From Mesorhizobium huakuii (GTDB lineage Bacteria; Pseudomonadota; Alphaproteobacteria; Rhizobiales; Rhizobiaceae): DNA of 64,000 bases. Position 1 is the first letter of the stretch; every line of letters starts with the position of its first letter. Below the pieces are notes generated by a model that was not told the DNA's origin, ran no database searches, and was given only the letters and a program-made list of their open reading frames with translations. The position numbers were made by a program, and so were the translations under genes. The stretch lies in NCBI RefSeq assembly GCF_014189455.1, contig NZ_CP050296.1, positions 806,001 to 870,000 on the forward strand. The letters are read 5' to 3'. Below, piece by piece: positions 24,704 through 32,574 of this stretch.

Positions 24704-24843
24704 AGCGTACGCTTTCGTACAAAAATAGCGAGTCAATTCGCGGTGGGAACAATGGCCCTGCTTCAAGGCAAGGGTCCAAGAGATATGTGGCCCAAGAGAT
24801 ATGTCGGTTTCGTACCAAGCTGAGTTTGGTACGTTTCCGACAC
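24704..24843. promoter_or_regulatory. Dyad cut off by the IS, and two dyads upstream of the intact Crp gene
   Basis: AGCGTACGCTTTCGTACAAA (24704-24723) is the former promoter dyad of 23215. ATGTCGGTTTCGTACCAA (24801-24818) and TTTGGTACGTTTCCGACAC (24825-24843) face each other about 25 bp apart, 183 bp before the Crp start at 25026. The remaining 24844-25025 shows no gene. Confidence 0.6.
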
Positions 24844-25025
24844 TAACGCTGCGGTCGATCTTCTCGTATGCGAAACGGTGAGAGGGGACGCCGTGCATCG
24901 AATTCCAGACCGCATTCCTAGGTTTCTTGGTCCCGAGTCCCCATATCCATGCAATCGTCGGCACGTTGATACGGGCGCGGACGGCTGGGAGATCGGATGG
25001 CTCTTGCCCTGCATTGGGCCGCGCC

Positions 25026-25754
25026 ATGACTGAATTTGATCCCGACCGAAATCAATACCAAAACCAGCTGCTGCTGCGCATGAGCGCGGATGATCTCGCA
25101 TTGCTGGAGCCGCATATGCAGCGTTGCGAATTGCCGCTGCGCATGATGCTTGTCACGCCCAATGTCGCGATAGAGGCCGTCTACTTTATCGAACAAGGCA
25201 TTGGTTCGGTTGTCGCCAGGACGACGAGCGGCCGAGACGCGGAGGTGGGCTTCATCGGCTTCGAGGGCATGACCGGGTCCACCCTGGTGATGGGCGACGA
25301 CCGTGCCGCGCATGCCTGTTTCGTGCAGCTCGAAGGCGAGGCCATCCGCATCGATGCCGCCCCGTTCAACGCGGCCCTTGCGGCGAGCCCGACCTTGCGC
25401 CTGTTCCTGCTGCGCTTCGTCAACACGCTGCACACCCAGGCCGGCTGCACCGCGCTGGTCAATGCAAGGCTGAAACTCGAGGAGCGTCTGGCACGCTGGC
25501 TGCTGATGTGCGACGACCGGGTGCCTGGCGAACGCCTTGCCATCACCCACGAGTTTCTGTCCATCATGCTTGGCGTGCGGCGGCCTGGCGTCACAGTCGC
25601 CCTGCAATTGCTGGAAGGCCGCGCGCTGATCCGCTCGCGCCGTGGCGAGATCGTCATTCGCAACCGCGCCGGACTGCTGGAACTCGCCAATGGCAGTTAC
25701 GGCGAACCCGAAGCCGAATATGCCAGGCTGATCGGCGAGATCATGCCAGGCTGA
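25026..25754 (+). CDS. Crp/Fnr-family transcriptional regulator
   Basis: A 242-residue regulator: an N-terminal cyclic-nucleotide-binding-like beta-roll (about residues 15-120, LALLEPHMQRCELPLRMMLV, VYFIEQGIGSVVARTTSGRD), a dimer helix (NARLKLEERLARWLLM) and a winged helix-turn-helix (ITHEFLSIMLGVRRPGVTVA). The Fnr-type cysteine cluster is absent, so it is not an oxygen sensor of that kind; the ligand is unknown. It is the intact member of a pair (the other is broken at 18210). It is the best candidate to bind the local 19-bp dyads, two of which lie upstream of it. The 3' end runs into a 23-bp tandem repeat. Confidence 0.88.
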   Translation: MTEFDPDRNQYQNQLLLRMSADDLALLEPHMQRCELPLRMMLVTPNVAIEAVYFIEQGIGSVVARTTSGRDAEVGFIGFEGMTGSTLVMGDDRAAHACFVQLEGEAIRIDAAPFNAALAASPTLRLFLLRFVNTLHTQAGCTALVNARLKLEERLARWLLMCDDRVPGERLAITHEFLSIMLGVRRPGVTVALQLLEGRALIRSRRGEIVIRNRAGLLELANGSYGEPEAEYARLIGEIMPG

Positions 25755-25888
25755 TCGGTGAGATCATGCCGGGCTGATCGGAAAGATCATGCCAGGCTGA
25801 TCGGCGAGATCATGCCAGGCTGATCGGAAAGATCATGCCAGGCTGATCGGAAAGATCATGCCGGGCTGATGGGTGAGATCGTCGCCGG
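25728..25888 (+). repeat. 23-bp tandem repeat, seven units
   Basis: Units start CTGATCGG at 25728, 25751, 25774, 25797, 25820 and 25843, and a diverged one at 25866; each contains GAGATCATGCC or AAGATCATGCC. The first unit codes for the last residues of the Crp regulator and the second supplies its stop codon. As 23 is not a multiple of three, unit gain or loss would change the C-terminus only if it affects the first units. No spacers, so it is not a CRISPR array. Confidence 0.9.
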
Positions 25889-25896
25889 CCGACACA

Positions 25897-26334
25897 TCAA
25901 GCGTCGGCATCCTCGCCGAACGTCCCCGCATCCGAAGCCACGGCACTTGCGCCGCGCCCGGTCTCGTCGCTTGCCTCCATGACGACCAGCCGCGCTGGTG
26001 GCGAATAGGCAGGCATGCTGATCTGATGCCACAGTCCGTCGAACTCTTCCGCCGTGCCCGGATGCTCGAAGAATGGCACACGCGGATCGAGCGGTGTCAC
26101 GTCGAAGCGCTGCCCGGTCAGGAGGCTCTCGACGACGACATGCTTGTCGAGAATGTCGCCTGGAGACATCAGCCAGCCGCGCACCACCCGCCAGTCCGGA
26201 TGTTCAGCGACAAAATCATTGCCGTTCTCATGCGCGTCGCAGCCGTCCATGAGAGACAGGCCCAACCTGAAATATCTGTAAGGGACCAGGACCGCCGCGC
26301 GGCTGCCGGCGCGAAGTCTGGCGAAAAGGCTCAA
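25897..26334 (-). CDS. Hypothetical protein (about 145 aa), TTG start
   Basis: The frame codes for PYRYFRLGLSLMDGCDAHEN, GNDFVAEHPDWRVVRGWLMS and FDGLWHQISMPAYSPPARLV, a well-composed globular protein of a rhizobial hypothetical type. A start that fits its length is the TTG at 26334, overlapping the stop of the preceding gene (TTGA), which implies coupled translation; an internal ATG at MDGCD would give a shorter form. Acidic Ala/Ser-rich end. Function unknown. Confidence 0.55.
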   Translation of the reverse strand: MSLFARLRAGSRAAVLVPYRYFRLGLSLMDGCDAHENGNDFVAEHPDWRVVRGWLMSPGDILDKHVVVESLLTGQRFDVTPLDPRVPFFEHPGTAEEFDGLWHQISMPAYSPPARLVVMEASDETGRGASAVASDAGTFGEDADA

Positions 26335-26633
26335 GGCAGGCGCCGCACGCGCGTCGCTGCCTTGCCCGCGCCCGGCTTGACCGCCCTCGTCTGGAAGTGG
26401 GCAACCGTGCCGTTTGCGCCGACGGGCGCATCCCTGCCAACCGGCATGCCGGCATGCTCCAGGCCAGCGAGCTTGCACCTGGTCTGCTCGGCCGCCGCGC
26501 CGATCAGGCAATCGATGGCGAACATGGTGCCGGCGTGATCGCTTGCCGCGACCGCCTGGCGGATCTTGCTCAATTGAGTGTAAGTATAGTCGAGAATATC
26601 GATCAACTCTGCGTGGTCCAAAGCACTCTCCAT
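26331..26633 (-). CDS. Paralogue family S1 protein with basic tail (100 aa)
   Basis: Residues 10-55 contain IRQAVAASDHAGTMFAIDCL, the S1 pattern. The rest is a Gly/Ala/Arg-rich tail that may be disordered. ATG 26633 (a second ATG at 26636) lies 78 bp from the dyad at 26711, agreeing with the spacing before other genes in this region. It is followed, with overlap, by 26334. Function unknown. Confidence 0.6.
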   Translation of the reverse strand: MESALDHAELIDILDYTYTQLSKIRQAVAASDHAGTMFAIDCLIGAAAEQTRCKLAGLEHAGMPVGRDAPVGANGTVAHFQTRAVKPGAGKAATRVRRLP

Positions 26634-26710
26634 CATTCGATGTCGAGAGGCCGATCCAGGGTCGCTCTTCGCCTGAAGCTACGCCCATTCGCATGGCTTG
26701 CATAGGCGAT

Positions 26711-26729
26711 ATGTACGAAATCGTACAAT
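26711..26729. promoter_or_regulatory. 19-bp dyad ATGTACGAAATCGTACAAT
   Basis: The core TGTACGA-AA-TCGTACA is a perfect inverted repeat, so it shows the true symmetry of the motif best. It is 78 bp upstream of the minus-strand start at 26633 and also 120 bp before the plus-strand regulator at 26849. Confidence 0.7.
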
Positions 26730-26848
26730 TCGCGCCGGCCAGGCTATTGGCCAAAGGTCCCATTCGCGGCAGCGCGATGTTGTGCGAGATTGGCGCAATA
26801 TAAGCAATTGCTGAATAATGGTCCGGACGGCTGTCGAGGGGCGGTGTC

Positions 26849-27592
26849 GTGCCAATCCGCAAGAATCTTGCCGCGAATCTGCGACGGCTGGTCTCCGGCC
26901 ATGCGTCGGTGGCCGCCGTATGCCGCGGGCTGAACATGAGCCGCACGCAGTTCGAGCGCTATTTGCAAGGCAAGAGCGTGCCCAACCGGGCCACGGCGAA
27001 ACTGATCTGCGCCTATTTCCGCATCGACGAGGATGAACTGTACCGCGCGCCGGAAGCCCCCGCGCCCGCACACCCGACCCTGTTGCCGATCCACCAGAGG
27101 CTTTACGAGAACATGGTGCGCGGCCCGGCTCCAGCCGTCGCCGGCGGCACCTATTTCACCTACTTTGCGGTTCCCGACCGTCCCGATCTTGTGATGCGGT
27201 CGGTCACCTTCGTGCGGCGCGAGGCCGAGCTGGTGACCTTCAGGCGCGTAACCCGCTGGGCCGAGGGCCATCGTCAGGGCGGAGCGCGGGCGCCGGGCTG
27301 GCACTATGGCGTGGCGATCTCGCGGCTGAACTGGATCTATTTCGCCGGGATCAACCGCCGGCAGACCGGCGAGCCGTCGATCGTGGCCGTGCAGTGGGCG
27401 CCGTTCTCGGAGCCGGTCCTGGTCGGCAACGCCTTCATCCTGACCCACGCGGGGCCAGTCAGCGTAAAGGTCATCATGCGCCAGGAGGTCCGCCGGATCA
27501 GCCTGAGACAGGCGCTGCAAATGTCGGGGATCGTCAGCCTCGACGACCCGCGCCTCGACCAGCTCGTGGCCAGCCTTTTCCGCGAAGGCTAG
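26849..27592 (+). CDS. Helix-turn-helix (XRE-like) regulator with C-terminal sensor-like domain
   Basis: A 247-residue protein. Residues 5-55 form an XRE-like helix-turn-helix (KNLAANLRRLVSGHASVAAV, CRGLNMSRTQFERYLQGKSV). The remainder (YFTYFAVPDRPDLVMRSVTF, YFAGINRRQTGEPSIVAVQW) looks like a beta-rich ligand or signal domain without an assigned family. The start is GTG 26849 with AGGGG upstream. It is divergent from the S1 gene at 26633 across the dyad 26711. Target genes unknown. Confidence 0.75.
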   Translation: MPIRKNLAANLRRLVSGHASVAAVCRGLNMSRTQFERYLQGKSVPNRATAKLICAYFRIDEDELYRAPEAPAPAHPTLLPIHQRLYENMVRGPAPAVAGGTYFTYFAVPDRPDLVMRSVTFVRREAELVTFRRVTRWAEGHRQGGARAPGWHYGVAISRLNWIYFAGINRRQTGEPSIVAVQWAPFSEPVLVGNAFILTHAGPVSVKVIMRQEVRRISLRQALQMSGIVSLDDPRLDQLVASLFREG

Positions 27593-27645
27593 AGTGGCAT
27601 CCCAGGTCAACAAAGATTAGCTTTGGCCAACAAGAGGTTGGCCGG

Positions 27646-27723
27646 GACCGACAAGGTCGGCCGGGACCGACAAGGTCGGCCGGGACCGACAAGGGTCGGC
27701 CTGGACCGACAAGGGTCGGCCTG
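27646..27723. repeat. Tandem 19-20-bp hairpin repeats before the GntR gene
   Basis: Four units GACCGACAAGG(G)TCGGCC(G/T)G start at 27646, 27665, 27684 and 27704, with a weaker unit upstream at about 27625. Each holds CCGAC-N-GTCGG inverted arms. The array ends 18 bp before the regulator start at 27742, so it forms its 5' leader. No spacers. Confidence 0.85.
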
Positions 27724-27741
27724 GGAATGCAAGGGTTCGCG

Positions 27742-28416
27742 ATGCTCAACAGTTTCGACTATGGCGGCAAGGAAGCCGACACCGTGCACGCACTGGAGGA
27801 GGACATCATCTTCGGCCGGCTGGCGCCGGGCGAACGGCTGGTCGAGGACGTGCTGCTCGCCCGCTTCCCGGTCTCGCGCCACACCATCCGCCAGGCGCTG
27901 TACCAGTTGGAAAAGCTCGGCATCGTCACGCGTGAGCGCAACAAGGGTGCCATGGTGCGCCGGCTCTCGCCCGACGAGGTACGGCAGATCTACGAAGTGC
28001 GCGAAATGCTGCAGCGCCAGGCCGCGCTGATGATCCGCCTGCCGGTCAGCGACGCGCTGATCGCGCAACTGGAGGAGATCCACCGCATCTACAGCGGCCA
28101 TGTCGATGCAGGCTATCTCAGAGGCATCCACGAGGCCAACGACCGCTTCCATCTCACAATGTTCTCGGCCTGCGGCAACGCCTACCTCGTCTCCTCGATC
28201 GAACACTATATGCGGCTCAGCCTGCCGGTGCGGGCCAATTCGCTGGCCGACCGAGAAAAGCTCGACGTCTCGCGCCAGCACCACTGGATGATGATCGAGG
28301 CGCTGAAGCGCCGGGACAATTGGGTGCTTGCGCAGCTCTGCGTCGACCATCTGCAGCCGAGCAAGGTGTTTTATCTCCAGGAGATCGAGACAGCGCCGGC
28401 GGGTGGCGCTGGTTAG
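27742..28416 (+). CDS. GntR-family regulator (FCD domain)
   Basis: A 224-residue regulator. Residues 8-75 are a GntR winged helix (EEDIIFGRLAPGERLVEDVL, FPVSRHTIRQALYQLEKLGI). Residues 85-215 are an FCD helical ligand domain (VREMLQRQAALMIRLPVSDA, HEANDRFHLTMFSACGNAYL) with metal-binding-type Asp/His positions. ATG 27742 is preceded by AAGGG; the in-frame ATG at 27727 lacks it. Its stop overlaps that of the flavoprotein gene on the other strand (TTAG). It may regulate the amino-acid/polyamine genes that follow. Confidence 0.85.
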   Translation: MLNSFDYGGKEADTVHALEEDIIFGRLAPGERLVEDVLLARFPVSRHTIRQALYQLEKLGIVTRERNKGAMVRRLSPDEVRQIYEVREMLQRQAALMIRLPVSDALIAQLEEIHRIYSGHVDAGYLRGIHEANDRFHLTMFSACGNAYLVSSIEHYMRLSLPVRANSLADREKLDVSRQHHWMMIEALKRRDNWVLAQLCVDHLQPSKVFYLQEIETAPAGGAG

Positions 28417-29675
28417 AACCGCCCAGCTGAAAACGGCGCGAGTCTTTCGCTGTTGGGCCGCCGGTCGGCGATGAGGTCGCCAACCAGCCGCGCGGTGACG
28501 GCCGAGAGCGTCAGTCCGAGATGGCCGTGGCCGAAGGCGTAGATGACGTTGCGATTGCCGGGCGACGGGCCGATGACCGGCCTCGAATCCGGCAGCGACG
28601 GGCGGAAGCCCAGCCATCGCGACGACGGCGGGCCGAGCGTGGGGAAGAACTGGCGCACGCCGCGATCGAGCAGCGCCAGCCGGCGCGGATTGGGTGGCGA
28701 GGCCAGGCGGCCGAGTTCCACCGTGCCGGCGACACGCAGCCGGCCGGCCATCGGCGTCATGTAGAAGCCGAGATCGACCGGGCACACCGGACGCGTCAAC
28801 ACCGGCGTCGGCGTCGCGAATTCAAGGTGATAGCCGCGCTCGGTTTCGAGCGGGATGCGGTCGCCGGCCTGTGCCGCCAGCGGCCGCGAAAAGGCTCCGG
28901 CGGCGATCACCACCTTGCTGGCGCGCAGGCTGAGGCCGGGGCCGCTGAGTTCGACGCCGCCGGCATCGGCGCGCAGCCCTGTCACCTCGCCCCGCAGCAA
29001 GGCGGCACCCCGGTCCGTCGCCGCCTTGAGCAGCCGCGCCATCATGGTTCGGGGATCGGTCAGGTTCATCGATTGCGGAAAGAACAGGCCGCCGCCCTGC
29101 ACCGCCGGCAGGTTCGGTTCCAGCGCGGCCACTTCACCGGGGCTCAGCACCGCTTGGTCGACGCCGAATTCGGCGCGCAACGCCCGGCTCGACGCGCCGC
29201 CGGCAAGATCATTCAGGCGGCGATAGAGGTAGAGGCAGCCATTGCGGCGCAGCAAATCGCCGGCATCGGCCTCGTCAGCCATCTCCTCCCACGCCGGCAG
29301 GGAATCGGCCAGCAGGCCGGCCATCGCCACGGCGTTGGCATGGGTGGCGGCAGGCAGCGATTGCCTGACGAACCGCAGCAGCCATGGCGCCAGATGCAGC
29401 AGCGCCGTCCAGCGCAGCGAAAACGGGCTGTCGGGGTCGAGAAGCAATTTTGGCAACGCGCGCAGCACCGCGGGATTGCCGACCGGCATGCAGGCATATT
29501 CGGCCAGCGTGCCTGCATTGCCTGATGAGGCGCCCGAGCCCGGCTCGTTGGGATCGATGAGCAGGACTTCGCGGCCGTCGCTGGCCAGGCGCAGCGCCGT
29601 CGCCAGCCCGACCACGCCGGCGCCGATGACGGCGATCTCGACACTCTTCGAAGCTGTCACTTGCTGTTCCCCCAT
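28413..29675 (-). CDS. D-amino-acid dehydrogenase-like FAD oxidoreductase (DAO family)
   Basis: A 420-residue flavoprotein. The FAD motif GAGVVGLATALRLASDG is near residues 18-34, followed by VLLIDPNEPGSGASSGNAGT, the DadA-type signature. The C-terminal part (GFRPSLPDSRPVIGPSPGNR, YAFGHGHLGLTLS) is the substrate/FAD-closing segment of DAO enzymes. It probably deaminates a D-amino acid or similar amine, feeding electrons to the respiratory chain. The start is ATG 29675; a GTG 18 bases downstream with GGGGGA before it is an alternative. Between a GntR and a MocR regulator. Confidence 0.85.
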   Translation of the reverse strand: MGEQQVTASKSVEIAVIGAGVVGLATALRLASDGREVLLIDPNEPGSGASSGNAGTLAEYACMPVGNPAVLRALPKLLLDPDSPFSLRWTALLHLAPWLLRFVRQSLPAATHANAVAMAGLLADSLPAWEEMADEADAGDLLRRNGCLYLYRRLNDLAGGASSRALRAEFGVDQAVLSPGEVAALEPNLPAVQGGGLFFPQSMNLTDPRTMMARLLKAATDRGAALLRGEVTGLRADAGGVELSGPGLSLRASKVVIAAGAFSRPLAAQAGDRIPLETERGYHLEFATPTPVLTRPVCPVDLGFYMTPMAGRLRVAGTVELGRLASPPNPRRLALLDRGVRQFFPTLGPPSSRWLGFRPSLPDSRPVIGPSPGNRNVIYAFGHGHLGLTLSAVTARLVGDLIADRRPNSERLAPFSAGRF

Positions 29676-29721
29676 GCCTGTCCTTGTCCCAAAACCGCTG
29701 CGCACTTTTGGGCGGCAGGCA

Positions 29722-31110
29722 TCAGACAAAACCCGGCAGCTGCAGGTGCCCGGCCGACAGCAGCTCGGCCATGGTGGTCAGCGCGGTGCGCAGATCGTCC
29801 TGCGAGCGCGCAGCACCCACATTGATGCGCACGCCATGCTGGACCGGTTCGCGGCCGACAGCGAAGGCGTCGCCCGGCAGCAGCGCCACGCCGCGCTCCA
29901 GGCAGGTGCGGGCAAAGCCGGCACCGCGCCAAGGCTCGGGCAGGCGCAGCCAGGCATGGGTGGCGCTCGGCTGGCTCTGCACATCGTAGCGGCCGAGGAT
30001 TTCGCTGAGGATCGCCTGGCGCTGGCGCAGTTCGTGTTTCTGCACCTCGATGATGCGCGCTGCCGCGCCGTCCTCGATCATCCGTGCGCCGATCAGCGCC
30101 GTCAGCGGGCTGATGCTCCAGCAATTGATGCGCAGCGCCGCCGCGACCTGGCCGGCAATGGCGCGTGGCGCGATGACGAAGCCAAGCCTGAGGCCCGGCG
30201 CCAGGCATTTCGACAGCGCGCCGATATGCACCGTCAGCTCCGGCTCCAGGCTGGCGAAGGAGGGCAAGGCCTCGTCGGCCAGCGGCCGGTAGACGTCGTC
30301 CTCGATGATCAGGACATTGTGGCGGCGCGCGACGGCGGCAAGCTCGTGGCGGCGCGCTTCGCTCAGCGTAATGGTCGTCGGATTGTGCAGCGTCGGCACC
30401 AGGAATACCGCGCGGGGGCGCAGCTGCGCGCAGGCGGCGTCGAAAGCATCCGGCCGCATGCCGCCGCGATCCATGGCGACGCCCCTGAGATCGAGCCCAT
30501 GCACCCGGCAGAGCGCGTTGATGCCCTGATAGGTCACCTCGTCGGCAAGCACCACCTCGCCCTGCCTGGTCACCGCGCCAAGCAGGCAGTCGAGCCCGTG
30601 CTGGGCGCCGGCCGCCAGCACCACGCGGCCGGGGTCGCCATCGCCGGCAACGGTCTTCAGCCAGTCGGCGACGGCCACGCGCGCCCACAGTGGCCCTTCC
30701 GGCGGATGGTAGTCCTGCAGCGAGGCATAGTGCGGATCCCTGGGCAGGCGCGGCAACAGCACCGCCAGCGCGTCGAGATAGGCCGAGGTGGCGGGCCGGT
30801 TGACCGAGAGGTCGATGATGCCGCTCTCGTCGCTCGGCGCCGAGACGAAGCCGGGCCGCTCGGCCGCCTGCCTGGCCGCCACGGTCGTGCCCCGCCCCGG
30901 CCGCGCCTCCAGCAGGCCGCGCTGCTGCAGCGTCGCCAGCGCCCGCGTCACCGTGGTGACGTTGATGCCGAGCGCGCGCGCAATGTCACGCTGCGGCGGC
31001 AACCGGTCGCCGACCGCCAGCGTGCCCGTGGCAATGCGCTCGGCGATCGCGTCGGCCAGACGACGATAGACCGGACTTTCATCCTCGGTAAGGCGGAGAT
31101 CGCTGAGCAT
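29722..31110 (-). CDS. MocR/PdxR-type regulator (GntR HTH plus aminotransferase domain)
   Basis: A 462-residue fusion. Residues 12-75 are a GntR winged helix (VYRRLADAIAERIATGTLAV, RDIARALGINVTTVTRALAT). Residues 110-450 are a fold-type I aminotransferase domain with the PLP lysine in HIGALSKCLAPGLRLGF and the pocket segment VPTLHNPTTITLSEARR. By family knowledge it senses PLP or an amino compound and controls neighbouring metabolism. It is divergent from the polyamine-type ABC operon; repeats of TTGTGTGA in the shared intergenic region may be its sites. Confidence 0.88.
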   Translation of the reverse strand: MLSDLRLTEDESPVYRRLADAIAERIATGTLAVGDRLPPQRDIARALGINVTTVTRALATLQQRGLLEARPGRGTTVAARQAAERPGFVSAPSDESGIIDLSVNRPATSAYLDALAVLLPRLPRDPHYASLQDYHPPEGPLWARVAVADWLKTVAGDGDPGRVVLAAGAQHGLDCLLGAVTRQGEVVLADEVTYQGINALCRVHGLDLRGVAMDRGGMRPDAFDAACAQLRPRAVFLVPTLHNPTTITLSEARRHELAAVARRHNVLIIEDDVYRPLADEALPSFASLEPELTVHIGALSKCLAPGLRLGFVIAPRAIAGQVAAALRINCWSISPLTALIGARMIEDGAAARIIEVQKHELRQRQAILSEILGRYDVQSQPSATHAWLRLPEPWRGAGFARTCLERGVALLPGDAFAVGREPVQHGVRINVGAARSQDDLRTALTTMAELLSAGHLQLPGFV

Positions 31111-31398
31111 GCTGGATGGATTCGGGGCTTCGGCTTCGTCGTGGGCTTAGCATAAGACAATTCGCCGGACAATAGCACTTGTGTGACATGAATTCGGCTT
31201 TCCCAGCTGAAAATATCACACAATCGCGGCAAATACCGGCTTGACGGTCAAAGTTGTATGCATCTATGCTCGATTTCAGATAGATTGTGTGAGCATACAA
31301 GTTTGAATGACCCGCCGAGACGCGGGCATCCAATGGGACGGAACCATGCATCACAAGCCGCATAGTGTTTCAGCCGCTGCGTTTCGGGATCGCGTCCA
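31111..31398. promoter_or_regulatory. Divergent promoter with three TTGTGTGA boxes
   Basis: The octamer TTGTGTGA occurs at 31179-31186 and 31285-31292 and inverted (TCACACAA) at 31216-31223. MocR-type regulators bind spaced direct or inverted repeats between themselves and their target, which fits this layout. No gene is seen in the 288-bp region. Confidence 0.5.
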
Positions 31399-32526
31399 AT
31401 GAGCGCCCTGGCCGCATTATCGCCAGCGCCTGCCGCCGGCCCGGCTTTCGTCGATTTCGTCGATGTCGAGAAATCCTATGACGGCCGCGCCTTCGCGGTG
31501 ACGCGGCTCAACCTCGGCGTCGCGCGCGGCGAATTCCTGACCCTGCTCGGCCCTTCCGGTTCGGGCAAGACGACGACGCTCAACATGCTGGCCGGTTTCG
31601 AACGGCCGACCAGCGGCACCATCACGCTGGAGGGCAGGCCGGTCGACCGCTTGCCGCCCTACCAGCGCAACATCGGCATGGTGTTCCAGAACTACGCCCT
31701 GTTTCCGCACATGACCGTTGAGGAGAATGTCGCCTTCCCGCTGTCCGTGCGCCAGGTCAGCAAGGCCGATATCGCGGCCCGTGTGGCGCGCGCGCTGGAC
31801 ATGGTGCGGCTGAAGCAGTTCGGCGACCGCAAGCCGGCGCAGCTTTCCGGTGGCCAGCAGCAGCGTGTGGCGCTGGCCCGCGCGCTGGTGTTCGAGCCGA
31901 GCCTGGTGCTGATGGACGAGCCGCTCGGTGCGCTGGACAAGAAACTGCGCGAGCACATGCAGCTCGAGATCAAGCAGATCCACACCATGCTCGGCGTCAC
32001 CATCGTCTACGTCACCCACGACCAGAGCGAGGCGCTGACCATGTCGGACCGCGTCGCCGTCTTCAACAATGGCGCCATCGCCCAGCTCGGCTCGCCCGAC
32101 GATCTCTACAACGCCCCGCAAAGCTCCTTCGTGGCGAGCTTCATCGGCGAGAACAACACCCTGGAAGGCGTCGTCGACCGCGTCTCCGGCCAGCAATGCC
32201 GCGTGCGGCTGACCGGCGGCGGCGAGCTCACCGCGCTCGCCATCGGCGTGGCGCAAGGTACTGCCTGCCACGTCGCCATCCGCCCGGAGCGGCTGAGCCT
32301 GACGCCGGCCGGCGGCAACGCCCTGCCCGCGACCGTCGATGGCCGCATCTATCTCGGCGACCATCTGCGCCTGCTCGCCAGGCTCGGAAACGACCAGGTG
32401 CTGACCGTCAAGGTCGGCCCCGAGGCAACCATGGCCAATGGCGAGGCCGTCACAGTGTCCTGCGCGCCGGGTGACTGCCGCGCCTTTCCTGCCGATGCCT
32501 CGGCCGCCAAGGCGGGGCCGTCCTGA
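31399..32526 (+). CDS. Spermidine/putrescine-type ABC transporter ATPase (PotA-like)
   Basis: A 375-residue ATPase. Walker [10 protein letters not shown] near residue 52, Q-loop [12 protein letters not shown], signature LSGGQQQR, Walker [13 protein letters not shown] and H-loop VTHDQSEA are all present. The C-terminal 110 residues are a TOBE-type regulatory domain ([17 protein letters not shown]). It is first in an operon with the binding protein and two permeases. A polyamine or opine-like compound is the likely substrate by family. Confidence 0.9.
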   Translation: MSALAALSPAPAAGPAFVDFVDVEKSYDGRAFAVTRLNLGVARGEFLTLLGPSGSGKTTTLNMLAGFERPTSGTITLEGRPVDRLPPYQRNIGMVFQNYALFPHMTVEENVAFPLSVRQVSKADIAARVARALDMVRLKQFGDRKPAQLSGGQQQRVALARALVFEPSLVLMDEPLGALDKKLREHMQLEIKQIHTMLGVTIVYVTHDQSEALTMSDRVAVFNNGAIAQLGSPDDLYNAPQSSFVASFIGENNTLEGVVDRVSGQQCRVRLTGGGELTALAIGVAQGTACHVAIRPERLSLTPAGGNALPATVDGRIYLGDHLRLLARLGNDQVLTVKVGPEATMANGEAVTVSCAPGDCRAFPADASAAKAGPS

Positions 32527-32574
32527 ACCAGCAATCTCAAGAACAGGTCCATCTCAAAAACAGGGGAAGAAAAA

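Noticed and set aside
25728..27723. CRISPR arrays at the two tandem repeats
   Set aside because: Units follow each other without unique spacers, and no cas gene is present.
29242..31155. A 637-codon plus-strand frame opposite the flavoprotein and MocR genes
   Set aside because: It is a shadow of two strong minus-strand genes and has no domain or RBS.
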